Source of the DNA: Pseudogymnoascus destructans
Lineage: Eukaryota; Ascomycota; Leotiomycetes; Thelebolales; Thelebolaceae
Assembly: GCF_001641265.1 (NCBI RefSeq)
Contig: NW_020167527.1
Span: forward strand, 1,302,001-1,366,000
Reading direction: 5' to 3'
Length of the DNA stretch: 64,000 nucleotides
The notes below the pieces were generated by a model that was not told where the DNA came from, made no database searches, and worked only from the letters and a program-made list of their open reading frames with translations. Positions 43,500 through 53,664 of the stretch are shown in pieces. Position numbers and translations under genes: made by a program. The first letter of the stretch is position 1, and the number at the start of each line of letters is the position of its first letter.

Positions 43500-44427
43500 T
43501 GTAATGGTGGGTGCACCAGATGTGAGAATCTAGCCACCCAAGGAAGGGATGAATTTACTAAGACAACACACTGTCTTAGAAAACAGAGCCAAAGGGTCGT
43601 AGCTTAGACTATTCCACAACGCAGCAACCAGGTGTGTGATGTAGTGAAGTGGTTCAGACAAGTTGCAACAAATGTTGAGTCTGGGAACTCAGGGGTAAGT
43701 CAGAGGTTAACACCTCACTGACTTTTCAGAAACAAGGAGTAACAAGATCAATGCTTGGAAGCTTGGAAAAGACGTGGAAGTATGTGATAGTCGATTTACT
43801 GTATTGTCTGCTTGCCCTTTCTTAAGGAAAGGGCAATCCTATTTATGCTAAAGGAGTGTAGTTCTCTCATTTTCCAAGACTTTCCATGACTTACCAGGCT
43901 TGGTAACTGTAGTCGACGTAAGAGAATCCCATAGAACCATCTCTTAGGTTCGTAGCCTATAGGAAGTAAAAGGAGGTCCAAGGTCAGAGTACCCCTATAG
44001 ACAAATTATGTCATAGACAAATTATGTCATAACTTAACCAATCTTGTGGGTAACTAAAGAGCGATGACATGTAATGAATCATAGAGGTTCGTAGGAGCTT
44101 TTAGAGCTATCGTTCATGCTCCTAGGCCTCTAGTTGGTAGAGATATGTCATGTGGTAGAGATATGTCATGTGGTAGTATGAGTGATGTCATGTAATGAAT
44201 CATAGAGGGTTGTAGAGATATGCTATGTGGTAATATCGGCCCAGTAACTAAGGAGCGATGACGTGTAATGAATCATAGATGGTTGTAGCAATCGTTGAGT
44301 AGTATTGCTCTTGTTGTTGGTGTGATAAGCCAAAATATGTATAGTGACTTGTAGGTTTGAGGAGGAGATTTCCAAGTTTGCTCTTGAGTTTGATAGCAAA
44401 CTGAGTGCAACGAATGTCAGTATGACA
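43500..44427 (-). mobile_element. Solo LTR, family S, copy 5 (928 bp)
   Basis: TGTAATGGTGGG left end, GTCAGTATGACA right end; direct repeat CTCAT at 43495-43499 and 44428-44432. Internal short duplications differ from copies 3 and 4 (for example ACAAATTATGTCATAG and GAGATATGTCATGTGGTA each doubled). Confidence 0.93.
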
Positions 44428-44432
44428 CTCAT

Positions 44433-44820
44433 TAAAGCATTCAACCCATTCCTAGTCATTTCAACTAAGCCGGGGGCAATATAGGCCTAGTGATAAGTCT
44501 CATGACAAATACCATCATATGTACAGAGGTATGTAAATGACGTTAGGCCCTGGACTACAGTTAATAGCATCTGTAAATAGAACCATTCGCTAGCCATAGG
44601 GCTACAATATTCCGATCCATTCCCCTTTGCTAGGACTTCCATTTACAGACCCGTTTGTCCGATACAAACTGCGAAAGGAACTTAGAGTATAATAAGGACT
44701 AACCATCCTCATACGTAGCATTATAACGGAAGAACCCCATTAATGTACTATCCGTAGAGTTAAGCTTTGCAGCAAGCTCTTAGAAAGAAAGGTTTTCCAG
44801 AAAGTACACTGGTTGTTTGA
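44433..44820. other. Non-coding spacer
   Basis: No gene or repeat seen between solo LTR copy 5 and the palindrome. Confidence 0.4.
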
Positions 44821-44877
44821 TGATACTAATTGTAAGGATCCCTTCCTCGTGCGGAGGCATCCTTACAATTAGTATCA
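44821..44877. repeat. Perfect 19-bp inverted repeat built from LTR tips
   Basis: TGATACTAATTGTAAGGAT and its exact reverse complement flank a 19-bp loop. The inner parts are TGTAAGGA/TCCTTACA, the tips of a G-family LTR, and the sequence GAGGCATCCTTACA is the LTR 5' end in minus orientation. The outer 10 bp (host side) are also inverted copies. Confidence 0.9.
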
Positions 44878-44922
44878 TTGATATAAGGGTTAATAAGGAG
44901 TCAATTCAGGATGTAGCAAAAG

Positions 44923-45548
44923 TGTAAGGACACAGGGCACCCTGCTCACAGTAATAGCATATGAGAGTGCGAGTCAGAGGCTAAACGGATGCTATCCTAT
45001 AGGTCTACTACGAAGGATACAAAAAAGATGAAGAGAGGAACCCCCGTTGGGTCAATCTCCTTAAGTACTGTAAGGACACAGGGCACCCAGCTCACAGTAA
45101 TAGCATATGAGAGTGCGAGTCAGAGGCTAAACGGATGCTATCCTATAGGTCTACTACGAAGGATACAAAAAAGATGAAGGGAGAACCCTGTTGAGTCTGT
45201 TTCCTTGAGTACCCGAAACGGGCCCGACTCGGGTATCCCAACCCTAGCCCTGATCCTTCCACCGCAACAGGTCAGCATCGACCCTGAACCCTACACCCTT
45301 ACCATCCCCCACTATAGTGTAACTCGCTATGTGCTCCTCTACTGGTTCGAAACCACACCGAGTCAGATTTCATGCTTGTAGTGACCGTAACAGTTCTGAG
45401 ACAGGTTCTTCGAGTATCTAGGTAAGGAGGCATCCTTACAAGTACCCGAAACGGGTCCGACTCGGCTAACCTGCCTTCACCCTCATTTTGTGACCGTAAC
45501 CTGCCCGACTCAGATCCTTTCCGTCACTGAGGGACAGGCATCCTTACA
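44923..45548 (-). mobile_element. G-family LTR of element B, split by a second G LTR
   Basis: Outer parts 44923-45068 and 45441-45548 (254 bp when joined) run from TGTAAGGACACAGGG to GGCATCCTTACA. The right end touches a polypyrimidine tract, the mirror of the element A polypurine tract, so it is the 3' LTR of a minus-strand element. Confidence 0.85.
45069..45440 (-). mobile_element. G-family LTR (372 bp) nested in another G LTR
   Basis: TGTAAGGACACAGGG to GAGGCATCCTTACA with the direct repeat AGTAC at 45064-45068 and 45441-45445. It belongs to the long subtype with a different U3 (also at 46672-47042). Confidence 0.92.
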
Positions 45549-45562
45549 CTACCCCCCTCCTG
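45549..45562 (-). other. Polypurine tract of element B
   Basis: CTACCCCCCTCCTG on the plus strand, the complement of a purine tract ending GGTAG before the LTR tip, as at 6120-6132. Confidence 0.75.
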
Positions 45563-45979
45563 ACAGAGTGCTTTGTCAGCAAGGCACGCGGCTAGTATCA
45601 TGTCCGCAACGTCTCCGAATAGTATCCGTGAACGGAGCGTTCTGTGTTATCAGAATGTTGGCTGGTAATTGCGTCTGGAACAACTTCGTTTGTCGTGCGC
45701 GTCGGGAAGGTGCTTTGTTTGCCACAGTAGTCATCCCGAGGTGGTATCGCGTTAGGGTCCATTTGGCATGCGAAACTGGAGCTCGCTTTTGTTCGATCTC
45801 ACGTTCGTTCTTGAGGTCCGAATCAGTACCGGAAGGTGTCCGCTACACGTTTGAGTAGAATTTTCGTAAACGTGAAAGAAGAAGTGGCTGCGCTAGCCCA
45901 ATTCGGAGTTTATTGTTATAAGCCGACATTTGAGTATTCCGCTTAGCCCACTTCCTCTTGTTTTTTCCTTACAACAACA
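45563..45979 (+). promoter_or_regulatory. Upstream region of the antisense gene in element B
   Basis: Lies between the polypurine tract and the antisense gene. It is alignable by eye in pieces to 4640-4930 of element A, including one diverged copy of the 80-bp unit with GGTCCGAATC. No coding frame. Confidence 0.5.
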
Positions 45980-47087
45980 ATGCCAGCGACCCTCCCGCCT
46001 GAGACCAGTAAGTGGCCCCTCCCCGTCCGTTTCTTTATGATACTGATAGATTGGATAGTATAACTCTGATCCACATGAACGAGCAGGTGATGAGAGCGCG
46101 TTGGCGCGGTGTTGATAACTTGTGCTGGGCTGACGGAATCACAGATTCCAATTTTGAAGATGCTGGTTCCCACCACCTCCAGGGCCATTACTGTCGCCTT
46201 CCGCGTGCTCTGTCTGCGCTGCCTTCAGGCCAAAGCCCGTGGGATCCAGTCCCACGACTGCGTCTGGTCCCCGACCAGTTCGAAGTGTGGGTACTGCACG
46301 TCGCAGCACTCGCCTTGCGTCCCGGTAGGTTTTCTTGTGGGGTTCGGTGTTTGGTTTGGTTGGCCGTTGCTGACTTTGGTGAAAGCTGCCCTGGTTCCTT
46401 GGGGAAGAGTTTGCGGCCCTCCTGGCCGCTGAAGAGGCCATCCCCCTCATCCCCACTGACGTCGTCCCTGCTGCCACCGAGGCCAATCGGGTGGCCCTCC
46501 TGGCCACCCAGAGCGTGCCAAAGTTCTGCTCTGAGGCGGAGCGTGACCTCTACAAGGAGGCATGCGCCACTCGGGCTGCCCTCGAGTTGGGGCTGGCCGT
46601 GAGTAGACCCCCTTCTCCTTGTGACTCTGGGCAGCAAATTCGGTCGTCGCTGTGCCGTCTCCGGACGGAACTGTAATGACACAGGGCACCCAGCTCACAG
46701 TAATAGCATATGAGAGTGCGAGTCAGAGGCTAAACGGATGCTATCCTATAGGTCTACTACGAAGGATACAAAAAAGATGAAGGGGGAACCCCGTTGAGTC
46801 TGTTTCCTTAACTCCCGAAACGGGCCCGACTCGGTTATCCCAACCCTAGCCCTGAACCTTCCACCGCAACAGGTCTGCATCGGCCCTGAACCCTATACAC
46901 TTACCGTCCCCCACTATAGTGTAACTCGCTATATGATCCTCTACTGGTTCGAAACCACACCGAGTCGGATTCCATGCTTGTAGTGACCGTAACAGTTCTG
47001 AAACAGGTTCTTCGAGTATCTAGGTACGGAGGCATCCTTACAGGAACAGGAGAGCATCCCTACTCTCTTGGGGGAGTTGGTGGCTGC
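45980..47087 (+). pseudogene. Antisense Zn2Cys6-like gene of element B, interrupted by an LTR
   Basis: Same gene as 3739-4443. Leader exon 45980-46007 (ATG present), coding exons 46160-46324 (165 nt), 46386-46598 (213 nt) and 46635-46671, all with the same splice positions and exon lengths as element A. The six cysteines are conserved (C-x2-C-x12-C-x8-C-x2-C-x6-C). Exon 4 is cut by a G LTR (46672-47042, GGAAC duplication), resumes at 47048 (SIPTLLGELVAA) and ends at the LTR at 47088. Over 16 shared codons of exon 3 (EANRVAL to SVPKF) A and B differ by nine silent and two amino-acid changes. Before the LTR insertion the frame was intact. Confidence 0.8.
46672..47042 (-). mobile_element. G-family LTR (371 bp) inserted in the antisense gene
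   Basis: TGTAATGACACAGGG to GGCATCCTTACA, direct repeat GGAAC at 46667-46671 and 47043-47047. Long subtype like 45069-45440. A solo LTR. Confidence 0.92.
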
Positions 47088-47337
47088 TGTAAGGATGCCA
47101 AAGTCCTCAGTGATGGAAAGCATCGGAGTCGGGCAGGTTACGGTCACGTGGGGAGCATTAGGGTAGGTTATCCGAGTCGGTCCCGTTTCGGGTACTTAAG
47201 GAAATTGACTCAACGGGGGTTCCTCTCTTCATCTTTTTTGTATCCTTCGTAGTAGACCTATAGGATAGCATCCGTTTAGCCTCTGACTCGCACTCTCATA
47301 TGCTATTACTGTGAGCTGGGTGCCCTGTGTCATTACA
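47088..47337 (+). mobile_element. G-family LTR (250 bp), plus orientation
   Basis: TGTAAGGATGCC to GTGTCATTACA; short subtype with a single 17-bp unit. The flanks (CTGC and GTTCC) do not form a target duplication; the right flank is the inverted copy of the exon 4 sequence, so this LTR is part of the inverted duplication. Confidence 0.85.
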
Positions 47338-47455
47338 GTTCCGTCCGGAGACGGCGCAGCGACGACCGAATTTGCTGCCCAGAGTCACAAGGAGAAGGGG
47401 GTCTACTCACGGCCAGCCCCAACTCGAGGGCAGCCTGAGTGGCGCATGCCTCCTT
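47338..47455 (-). pseudogene. Inverted fragment of the antisense Zn2Cys6-like gene
   Basis: The minus strand repeats the end of exon 3 (ATQAALELGLA), the intron and the start of exon 4 (QIRSSLRRLRTEL) with about two base changes from 46556-46671. It joins directly to the pol of element C. Confidence 0.85.
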
Positions 47456-48377
47456 ACGAGGACTATATCGACGTCTTCTCAGAGGAAAAGGCAGAAGACC
47501 TGCCAGAGCTAGGAAGGAAAACCCATGCCATCGATACTGGGACCCAGGAACCACCATATGGGCCAGTATATAACCTATCGGAAACGGAGCTGGCCACTCT
47601 GTAAATACCTCGACGAGAGCGAGAAGAAGGGTTGGATCCGAAGGAGCATAAGCCCTGCAGGTGCGCCCATCCTATTCGTTCAGAAGAAGGACGGAAGCCT
47701 ATGTCTCTGCGTAGACTACAGGGGCTTGAATAAGATTACCATGAAGAATCGACACCCGCTGCCACTGATCACTTGGATCGGCTCCAAGGGTCGAGGTGCT
47801 TCACGAAGCTTGATATTAGGAACGCCTACCACCGCATCCGTATTCGCCCAGGCGACGAGTGGAAGACAGCGTTCCGTACTCGATACGGACACTTTGAGTA
47901 TAGGGTGATGCCTTTTGGATTGGCTAACGCACCTGCAACGTTCCAAGCGTACATGAACGAGACCCTAAAATGGTTGGTTGACACCATATGTGTCATATAC
48001 CTTGATGATATCCTCATCTACTCCCAGAAGGAGGAGGATCACGCTGACCACGTACGAGAGGTCCTAGGACGCCTACGTGAGGCGAACCTATACGTGAAGC
48101 TCTCAAAGTGAGAGTTCAATACCAAGAAGGTAAACTTCCTTGGGTATACGGTCACAACAGAAGGGGTTGCCATGGAGAGTGACTCAGTTGCTGCGATTGC
48201 TGAGTGGCCTACACCAAAGACGTATAGAGAGGTCCAGGTGTTCCTTGGCTTCACCAACTTCTACCGGCGCTTCATAAAGAGTTATTCTTCTGTTGTGGCC
48301 CCTATGACAGGCCTTATGAAGGGGGCCAAGGCAGGTAAACAGACAGGCCCATTCGTCTGGGGCGTGGAATAGCAAGG
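47456..48377 (+). pseudogene. Reverse transcriptase of element C (broken)
   Basis: Motifs in order: SPAGAPILFVQKKDGS, LCVDYRGLNKITMKNRHPLP, FTKLDIRNAYHRIRI, MPFGLANAPATFQ, catalytic YLDDILIYS (about 47998-48024) and NFYRRFIKSYSS. It is broken by single-base frame changes near 47602 and 47770, a TGA at 48109-48111 where a Cys codon is expected, and a TAG at 48370 just before the solo LTR. Confidence 0.88.
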
Positions 48378-49313
48378 TGTCATACTGACATTCGTTGCAC
48401 TCAGTTTGCTATCAAACTCAAGAGCAAACTTAGAAATCTCCTCCTCAAACCTACAAGTCACCATACATATCTTGGCTTATCACACCAACAACAGAAGCAA
48501 TACTACTCAACGATTGCTGCAAACTCTTCTACTACATCTGTTTATGCTACATACATCACGGCATATCATTTGGACACTCATTGAACAAGTTATTAAGAAA
48601 ATCTCCTCCTTAAGGGGGTGGGCCAATACTACCACATGGCATATCTCTACCAACTAGAGGCCTAGGAACATGAACGATAGCTCTAGAAGCTTCTACAACC
48701 CTCTATGATTCATTACACGTCATCGCTCCTTAGTTACCCACAAGATTGGTTAAGTTATGACATAATTTGTCTATAGGTACTCTGACCTTGGACCTCCTTT
48801 TCGCTTCCTATAGGCTAGGAACCCAAGAGATGGTTCTATGGGATTCTCTTACGTTCACTACATGATTAGCAAGCTAGTTGTGGGTCGCACTTGATTTCTA
48901 ATACATTTACCAAGCCTGGTTAGTCATGGAAAGTCATGGAAAATAAGAGAACTACACTCCTTTGGCATAAATAGGATTGCCCTTTCCTTAAGAAAGGGCA
49001 AGCAGGCAATACAGTAAATCGACTAGCACATACTTCTACGTCTTTTCCAAGCTTCCAAGCATTGATCTTGTTATTCTCTGTTTTTGAAAAGTCAGTGAGG
49101 TGCTAACCTCTGACTTACCCCTGAGTTCTCAGACTCAACATTTGTTGCAACTTGTCTAAACCACTTCACCACATCATACACCTGATTGCTGCGTTGTGGA
49201 ATAGTCTAAGCTACAACCCTTTGGCTCTGTTTCCTAAGACAGTGTGTTGTCTTAGTAAATTCATCCCTTCCTTGGGTGGCTAGATTCTCATATCTGGTGC
49301 ACCCACCATTACA
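48378..49313 (+). mobile_element. Solo LTR, family S, copy 6 (936 bp, longest)
   Basis: TGTCATACTGACATTCG to CACCCACCATTACA; direct repeat CAAGG at 48373-48377 and 49314-49318. It splits the pol of element C between RT and RNase H. With copy 2 it forms the longer subfamily. Confidence 0.95.
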
Positions 49314-49811
49314 CAAGGCGCCTTCGACCAGCTAAAGGAAGCCTTTACCACAGCCCCGACGTTGGTCCATTTCGATCCTAGCCGTAGAATCAGGCTTGAG
49401 ACCGATTCGTCAGGGTTTGGCCTGGCTGGGAACCTCTCCCAATTAGTAGAAGAGCCAGGCAAGAAGGCTGAGTGGCACCCTGTGGCCTTCTATAGCAAGA
49501 AGCTGGAACCAGCTGAGCTCAATTATGAGACCCACAACCAGGAAATGCTAGCGATCGTGAGGTCCTTCGAACAGTGGAGGCATTATTTCGAAGGGAGTCA
49601 ATACCCTATCGAGGTCCTTACGGACCATAATAACCTCAAGTATTTCATGGAAACCACCGCCCTCACAAGGAGGCAAGCGCGGTGGGCACAGGCGTTATCA
49701 GCCTATGATTTCCATATAGCCTATAAGGCTGGAAAGATGAACCCAGCAGACGGGCCGTCAAGTAGCCAGAACGTGATGCTGACTACCAGAATACCCTCCG
49801 TAAGGCCATGA
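49314..49811 (+). pseudogene. RNase H segment of element C
   Basis: Continues pol after the solo LTR: AFDQLKEAFTTAPTLVHFDP, LETDSSGFGLAG, AFYSKKLEPAELNYETHNQE and LTDHNNLKYFM, the Ty3 RNase H with conserved D-E-D positions. The frame ends in a stop at about 49809 just before the integrase part. Confidence 0.87.
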
Positions 49812-51509
49812 AGGCTGTAGGAACCCCACAGGTAAGCGGGGTGACAACGAGCCCACAGGGCCCTCAAGAAGAGGATATCAACCCACAGAGTATGGGCGAA
49901 AGCACCAGCAGCGCCAGACTGGACAGAAACCACAATACGGACACCAAGAGTTCAGGTTCTGTTGTCCCTAGTGCCATAGTGACAGCTATGGTGCGGGGAG
50001 AGGGTGCCTATAGTGCTGCGACTGAACCTCTGACGGACTTGATCAAAACCCTCCAGGCGGCTGACGAGCTTGCTGTTAAAAGGGCCAAGGACGCAGGAAC
50101 AGCGCGAGCAGAGGACCCTCGTGGATGGAAAGTAGACGATGCAGGCATCCTACGCTTTAAGGGAGCGGTATACGTACCTCCCAACCAGGCAGTGCGGATG
50201 GAAATCTTCAAGATTTGCCATGATGACCCACTGGCCGGGCACTTCGGGTATAAGAAAACCCAAGAGTTGATCCAACGCAAATACTATTGGCCCGGGCTCG
50301 CTGAGGAGACCCAGAGGTACGTACAAGGTTGTGATAGATGCCAACGCATCAAGCCTGTAAGACACAGGCCATATGGCGAAATGCAGGCCTTAAGGATGCC
50401 CTCAAAACCATTCGAATCCATAAGCATGGACTTCATCACGGATCTGCCCCCAAGCATAGGGGCAGACCAAGGCAAGGCTTCAGACTCCATCCTTGTGATT
50501 GTTGATCGTTATACTAAGGTGTCCAAATATATACCCTGTAGGAAAACCATCACAGCCCCAGAGCTGTCGCGGCTATTCCTAGCATTCTGGGTTAAGGACT
50601 TTGGAATCCCAGCTGAGATCATAACGGATAGGGTAAGTGTATTCACATGCCACTTCTGGTCAGCTTTCTGTTTCCACCTCAAAGTACGGCGTAACCTATC
50701 CACTGCCTTCCACCCTCAATCTGATGGCCAGACTGAGAGGCAAAACCAGAATATCGAAGCCTACCTTCGGCTACACTGTAATCAGCACCAGGACAATTGG
50801 GTGGAACTCCTCCACTTCGTGGAGCTTACCTACAACAACGCGTTCCACGACTCCATCCAAATGTCGCCCAACCAGGCCCGGTACGGCATTAACATTGATC
50901 TGAGGCAAGGGGTTGAGGACGACCCCACGAGAAGGGAGGTGCCAGTTGCGAAAGACCGTAAACATGATCCTTGAACTACGGCAAGAGCTGGAGAAAGCTT
51001 GGAAAAGAACGAAGAAAGCCCAAATAAGAGGCTACAACAAACTGCACAAGCCAATGCAGTATGCAGTAGGAGAGAAAGTAAGACTTTCGGCTAAAAATAT
51101 CAGAACCACCCAGCCAAGTAGGAAGCTTGGGCACCGCTGGCTTGGCCCGTACAAGATCATCCAGCGGATAGCTAAACAAGCGTACCGGCTGAAGCTTCCA
51201 CCACGATATAAGGCGATTCATGACGTGTTCCATGTCTCCCTACTCGAGAGGTATTGGGAAGGCGTCGAGAAGGCCGATCCTCCACCTGATCCAGAGATCG
51301 TGGATGGGGAAGAAGAATATAAGGTCGAGACAGTCCTAGACCACACGACTGTGTGGAGGGGTAAAGGAACTGGAGAGGAATACCTTATTAGATGGGCTGG
51401 TTATACAGCCGCAGACGATCAATGGGTGCCAAAACATGACGTAGGGCTACCGTTAATTGAGGCATATCACAGGAAGCATGCACAAAGAAGCAAGGATGGG
51501 ACAACGTAA
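49808..51509 (+). pseudogene. Integrase and chromodomain of element C
   Basis: Two frames (49808-50974 and 50913-51509) joined by a frameshift near 50960. Zinc-binding H-H-C-C (HDDPLAGHFG, CDRCQRIKP), catalytic D-D-E core (MDFITDLPP, ITDRVSVFTCHFW, STAFHPQSDGQTERQNQNIE), the GPYKIIQRI domain and a C-terminal chromodomain (EYKVETVLDHTT, EEYLIRWAGYTAADDQWVP). Chromodomains of fungal Ty3 elements bind histone marks and steer insertion into heterochromatin. Confidence 0.9.
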
Positions 51510-51849
51510 TGGTATTGGCCCTACAAACTATGGGAACAATCAATCAGAACCTTGGCCCTCAGATGAGGACTCGGACTCGGACTCAGACTCAGACGAGGTC
51601 GACGAAGAAACAGGGATCGCACCCTCATCCCCAGACGACAAGGACTGGACTGAAGAAGGCCCTGAGGGTGCTGGCAGTGGGGTGTTGAACTTCCACTTGC
51701 TAGGCTTCACAACTAGGCGCTCTAACAGAGCACGCTCTAGATCGATGGGCGAGGTCATGACGAGAGGAGCTGGCATCACTAGGTGCGGGGCTCCACCTAC
51801 CCATAGGGTTAGCAAGTATCCAAAGGAGAAGGAGGCAACGTACCTATGA
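51457..51849 (+). other. Open frame after the chromodomain of element C
   Basis: Reads GPTNYGNNQSEPWPSDEDSD, then TTRRSNRARSRSMGEVM to a stop at 51849. It could be a pol C-terminal tail after a frame change. It overlaps the 3' end of the antisense gene (51809) by about 40 bp, the same tail-to-tail contact seen in element E. Confidence 0.4.
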
Positions 51850-52703
51850 GGAACTTCATGGTGTCGACGTACTCCTCGAGCCCAGATTGGTAGGCATCAA
51901 GGACCTTGTCGACAGAAGCGTGGAAGACCTGAGTGGCGGCCTTGAGACCTTCAGTCTTCGCCTTGCTCAGCTCCACAAGGATCTCGGTGTGATGAAGGAA
52001 AGCCTGGCGAGGATCGTCAACATTACGCGCGACGGCCTCAGAAGGCCCAGCGACTTCCTCCTTGGGAGGTGCAGCGACTCCCTTATCCTTGGCCGGCTTG
52101 GCGGCACCCTTCTTCTTCTTGGGGTAGCCTCGGAATCGGCAGCAAGGCCAGCATCTTCGTCGTCGGCCCAACAGTTCAGGAGAGCATCAGCCGCAAGCTG
52201 GAGGGCCTCCAACTCGGCGCCAAGCTGGGCAGTAGCCTACCCAACCATTAGTACAAACAAGCAACGAGGAGGGAGTCCCTTACCAGAATGCACGCGTGGT
52301 TGCCCCGAAGGCAGTCCGCGCATTTGGCCATGCCAGAAGGGACCCAGCACATCTGGCCTGGGAAGTTGTAATACGTGTGCGCACACTTCACGCAGCACGG
52401 GCGGGAGCCAGCGCGAAGGCGTCCTGCAGACTCAGGAACCTCACAGCGGGCAGCAACCTTCCACCCAAGCACGGTGCGCTCATCCTTTAGAGCCTCTGGC
52501 TCAGGAACGATGGAGCCCTCAGGCTCCTCAGCAGCGTTCTCGACTTCAGGCGAGCCATACGGACAGACAGTGCGAGAACGTGATGGGGAGGAGGCGACAC
52601 CAGAAGGAACAGGCGTGACTGGCGCCTCGGATTCAGGAGAGCCTGCCATCTGGTCAGCTGCCCTCTTGCATGGAGTAGCCACAGGATTCTTCTTGTGAGG
52701 CAT
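51809..52703 (-). CDS. Antisense Zn2Cys6-like gene of element C (frameshifted)
   Basis: Exon 1 is 52703-52284 (start MPHKKNPVATPCKRAADQ), exon 2 from 52236, joined in phase 0 (GTAAGG donor, GGGTAG acceptor). The six-cysteine motif C-x2-C-x11-C-x8-C-x2-C-x6-C (CVKCAHTYY, KCADCLRG) ends just before the intron, the same intron position as in A and B. The N-terminus is longer and Ser/Pro-rich. Exon 2 begins ATAQLGAELEALQLAADALL; a frame change near 52130 is needed to continue into a Lys-rich, helical C-terminus (AKPAKDKGVAAPPKEE) that ends at 51809. A leader intron is likely 5' of the ATG. Sequence identity with A is low outside the cysteines. Confidence 0.6.
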
Positions 52704-53059
52704 TGCGGAAGCTGAGCAAACCAGAAGATCTACTCCCACGAGTTAGCCACCGAAGAAGGAAAGGAAGGAGTGCAAATACCTTTGTGAAGGAGCAAGGCGA
52801 TGGAGGAGCGAGACCCAGAAGGTGTAGTCAAGCGGTGTGAGGTTGAAGGTGAAGGTGGAGAGAAGTTCGATAGGAAGTAGGAAGTAGGAAGTAGGAATTG
52901 ACGCGGCACCACAACAAAGGGGAGTGGCCGCAGCAACCAACAACAAGGGGGGTCACAGGACCACCCCGCCTAGCGACCACCCCAAGGATTAGGGCAAACA
53001 GCCCAAACAAAGGCAGAAGGCCATACTCATTGCCGCCTCAGAATTGAGGACAATCCCGC

Positions 53060-53074
53060 AGAAGGGGAGGCAAT
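53060..53074 (+). other. Polypurine tract of element C
   Basis: AGAAGGGGAGGCAAT directly precedes the LTR tip TGTAAGGCGG. Confidence 0.75.
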
Positions 53075-53323
53075 TGTAAGGCGGCCCATCACGTGAGGCC
53101 ACCCTGAACCCAGGGGCTGCCCAGCAGTGGGGCCACTAGGGCTCGGTAAACCAGGGCATGTCGGAATGTAGGATATAAGGAGCTGGAAGCCTCAGAAGGA
53201 GGCCTCCAGTCAATAGTTGCTGTATCTACGTAGACCTATTGTGCTTACAGAATACAATACCTTCCTGCCTCCTGACCTGGTTCCCTGGACTCCCATGAGA
53301 CCCTTAGGCTTACGATCCTTACA
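53075..53323 (+). mobile_element. 3' LTR of element C (249 bp)
   Basis: TGTAAGGCGGCCCATC to GATCCTTACA; a TATA-like GGATATAAGGAGC near 53170 marks the probable U3-R boundary. The 5' LTR has not survived, so no target duplication can be checked. Confidence 0.85.
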
Positions 53324-53664
53324 TTAGATCAAGAGTCACGGGTGCAGAGTACGTTAGATAGTTGGATTACATAAGAATCAATATAGCGATATTATCATTA
53401 TAACGATATATTCTGCTGGCAGCAAATGCATCGTTATAACGGTGCTTTACTGTACCATAAGAGTAATTGCCGCTAATAACCATCATGTACGAGTACGTAG
53501 TCCCACAAGTCGATGCTGCCCCGTTTCGTAGGCGGTAAGATGCAGCAGAAATAAATTCGTTATCGTGGTGCTGACCAATAATCCCCCCAAACACACAAAC
53601 AACAACACACAACAACACACAACACACACACAACAACATAATCAACAACAGTTCTCGATGCAGG
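53324..53664. other. Intergenic; promoter of the DUF7924-like gene
   Basis: Contains an ACAACACACAACAA-type tract (about 53590-53640). No other feature. Confidence 0.5.

Larger units (their letters stand above)
46556..47455. repeat. Inverted duplication, arms of about 240 bp
   Basis: Sequence 46556-46800 (end of antisense exon 3, intron, exon 4 start and the first 130 bp of the LTR at 46672) recurs as its reverse complement at about 47213-47455, nearly identical. Both arms share the unusual LTR end TGTAATGACAC (normally TGTAAGGACAC), so one arm was copied from the other after the LTR inserted. Confidence 0.85.
47456..53323 (+). mobile_element. Ty3/gypsy chromodomain element C
   Basis: Starts abruptly at the protease-RT boundary (YEDYIDVFSEEKAED), so gag, protease and 5' LTR are missing. 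Order: RT, [solo LTR], RNase H, integrase, chromodomain, antisense gene (minus), polypurine tract, 3' LTR (53075-53323). Its pol is distinct from A/D and from E. The left end is fused to the inverted antisense-gene fragment of element B. Confidence 0.9.

Noticed and set aside
45490..45858. 122-codon plus-strand frame starting in an LTR
   Set aside because: It starts inside the LTR, crosses the polypurine tract and ends in the promoter region of the antisense gene.
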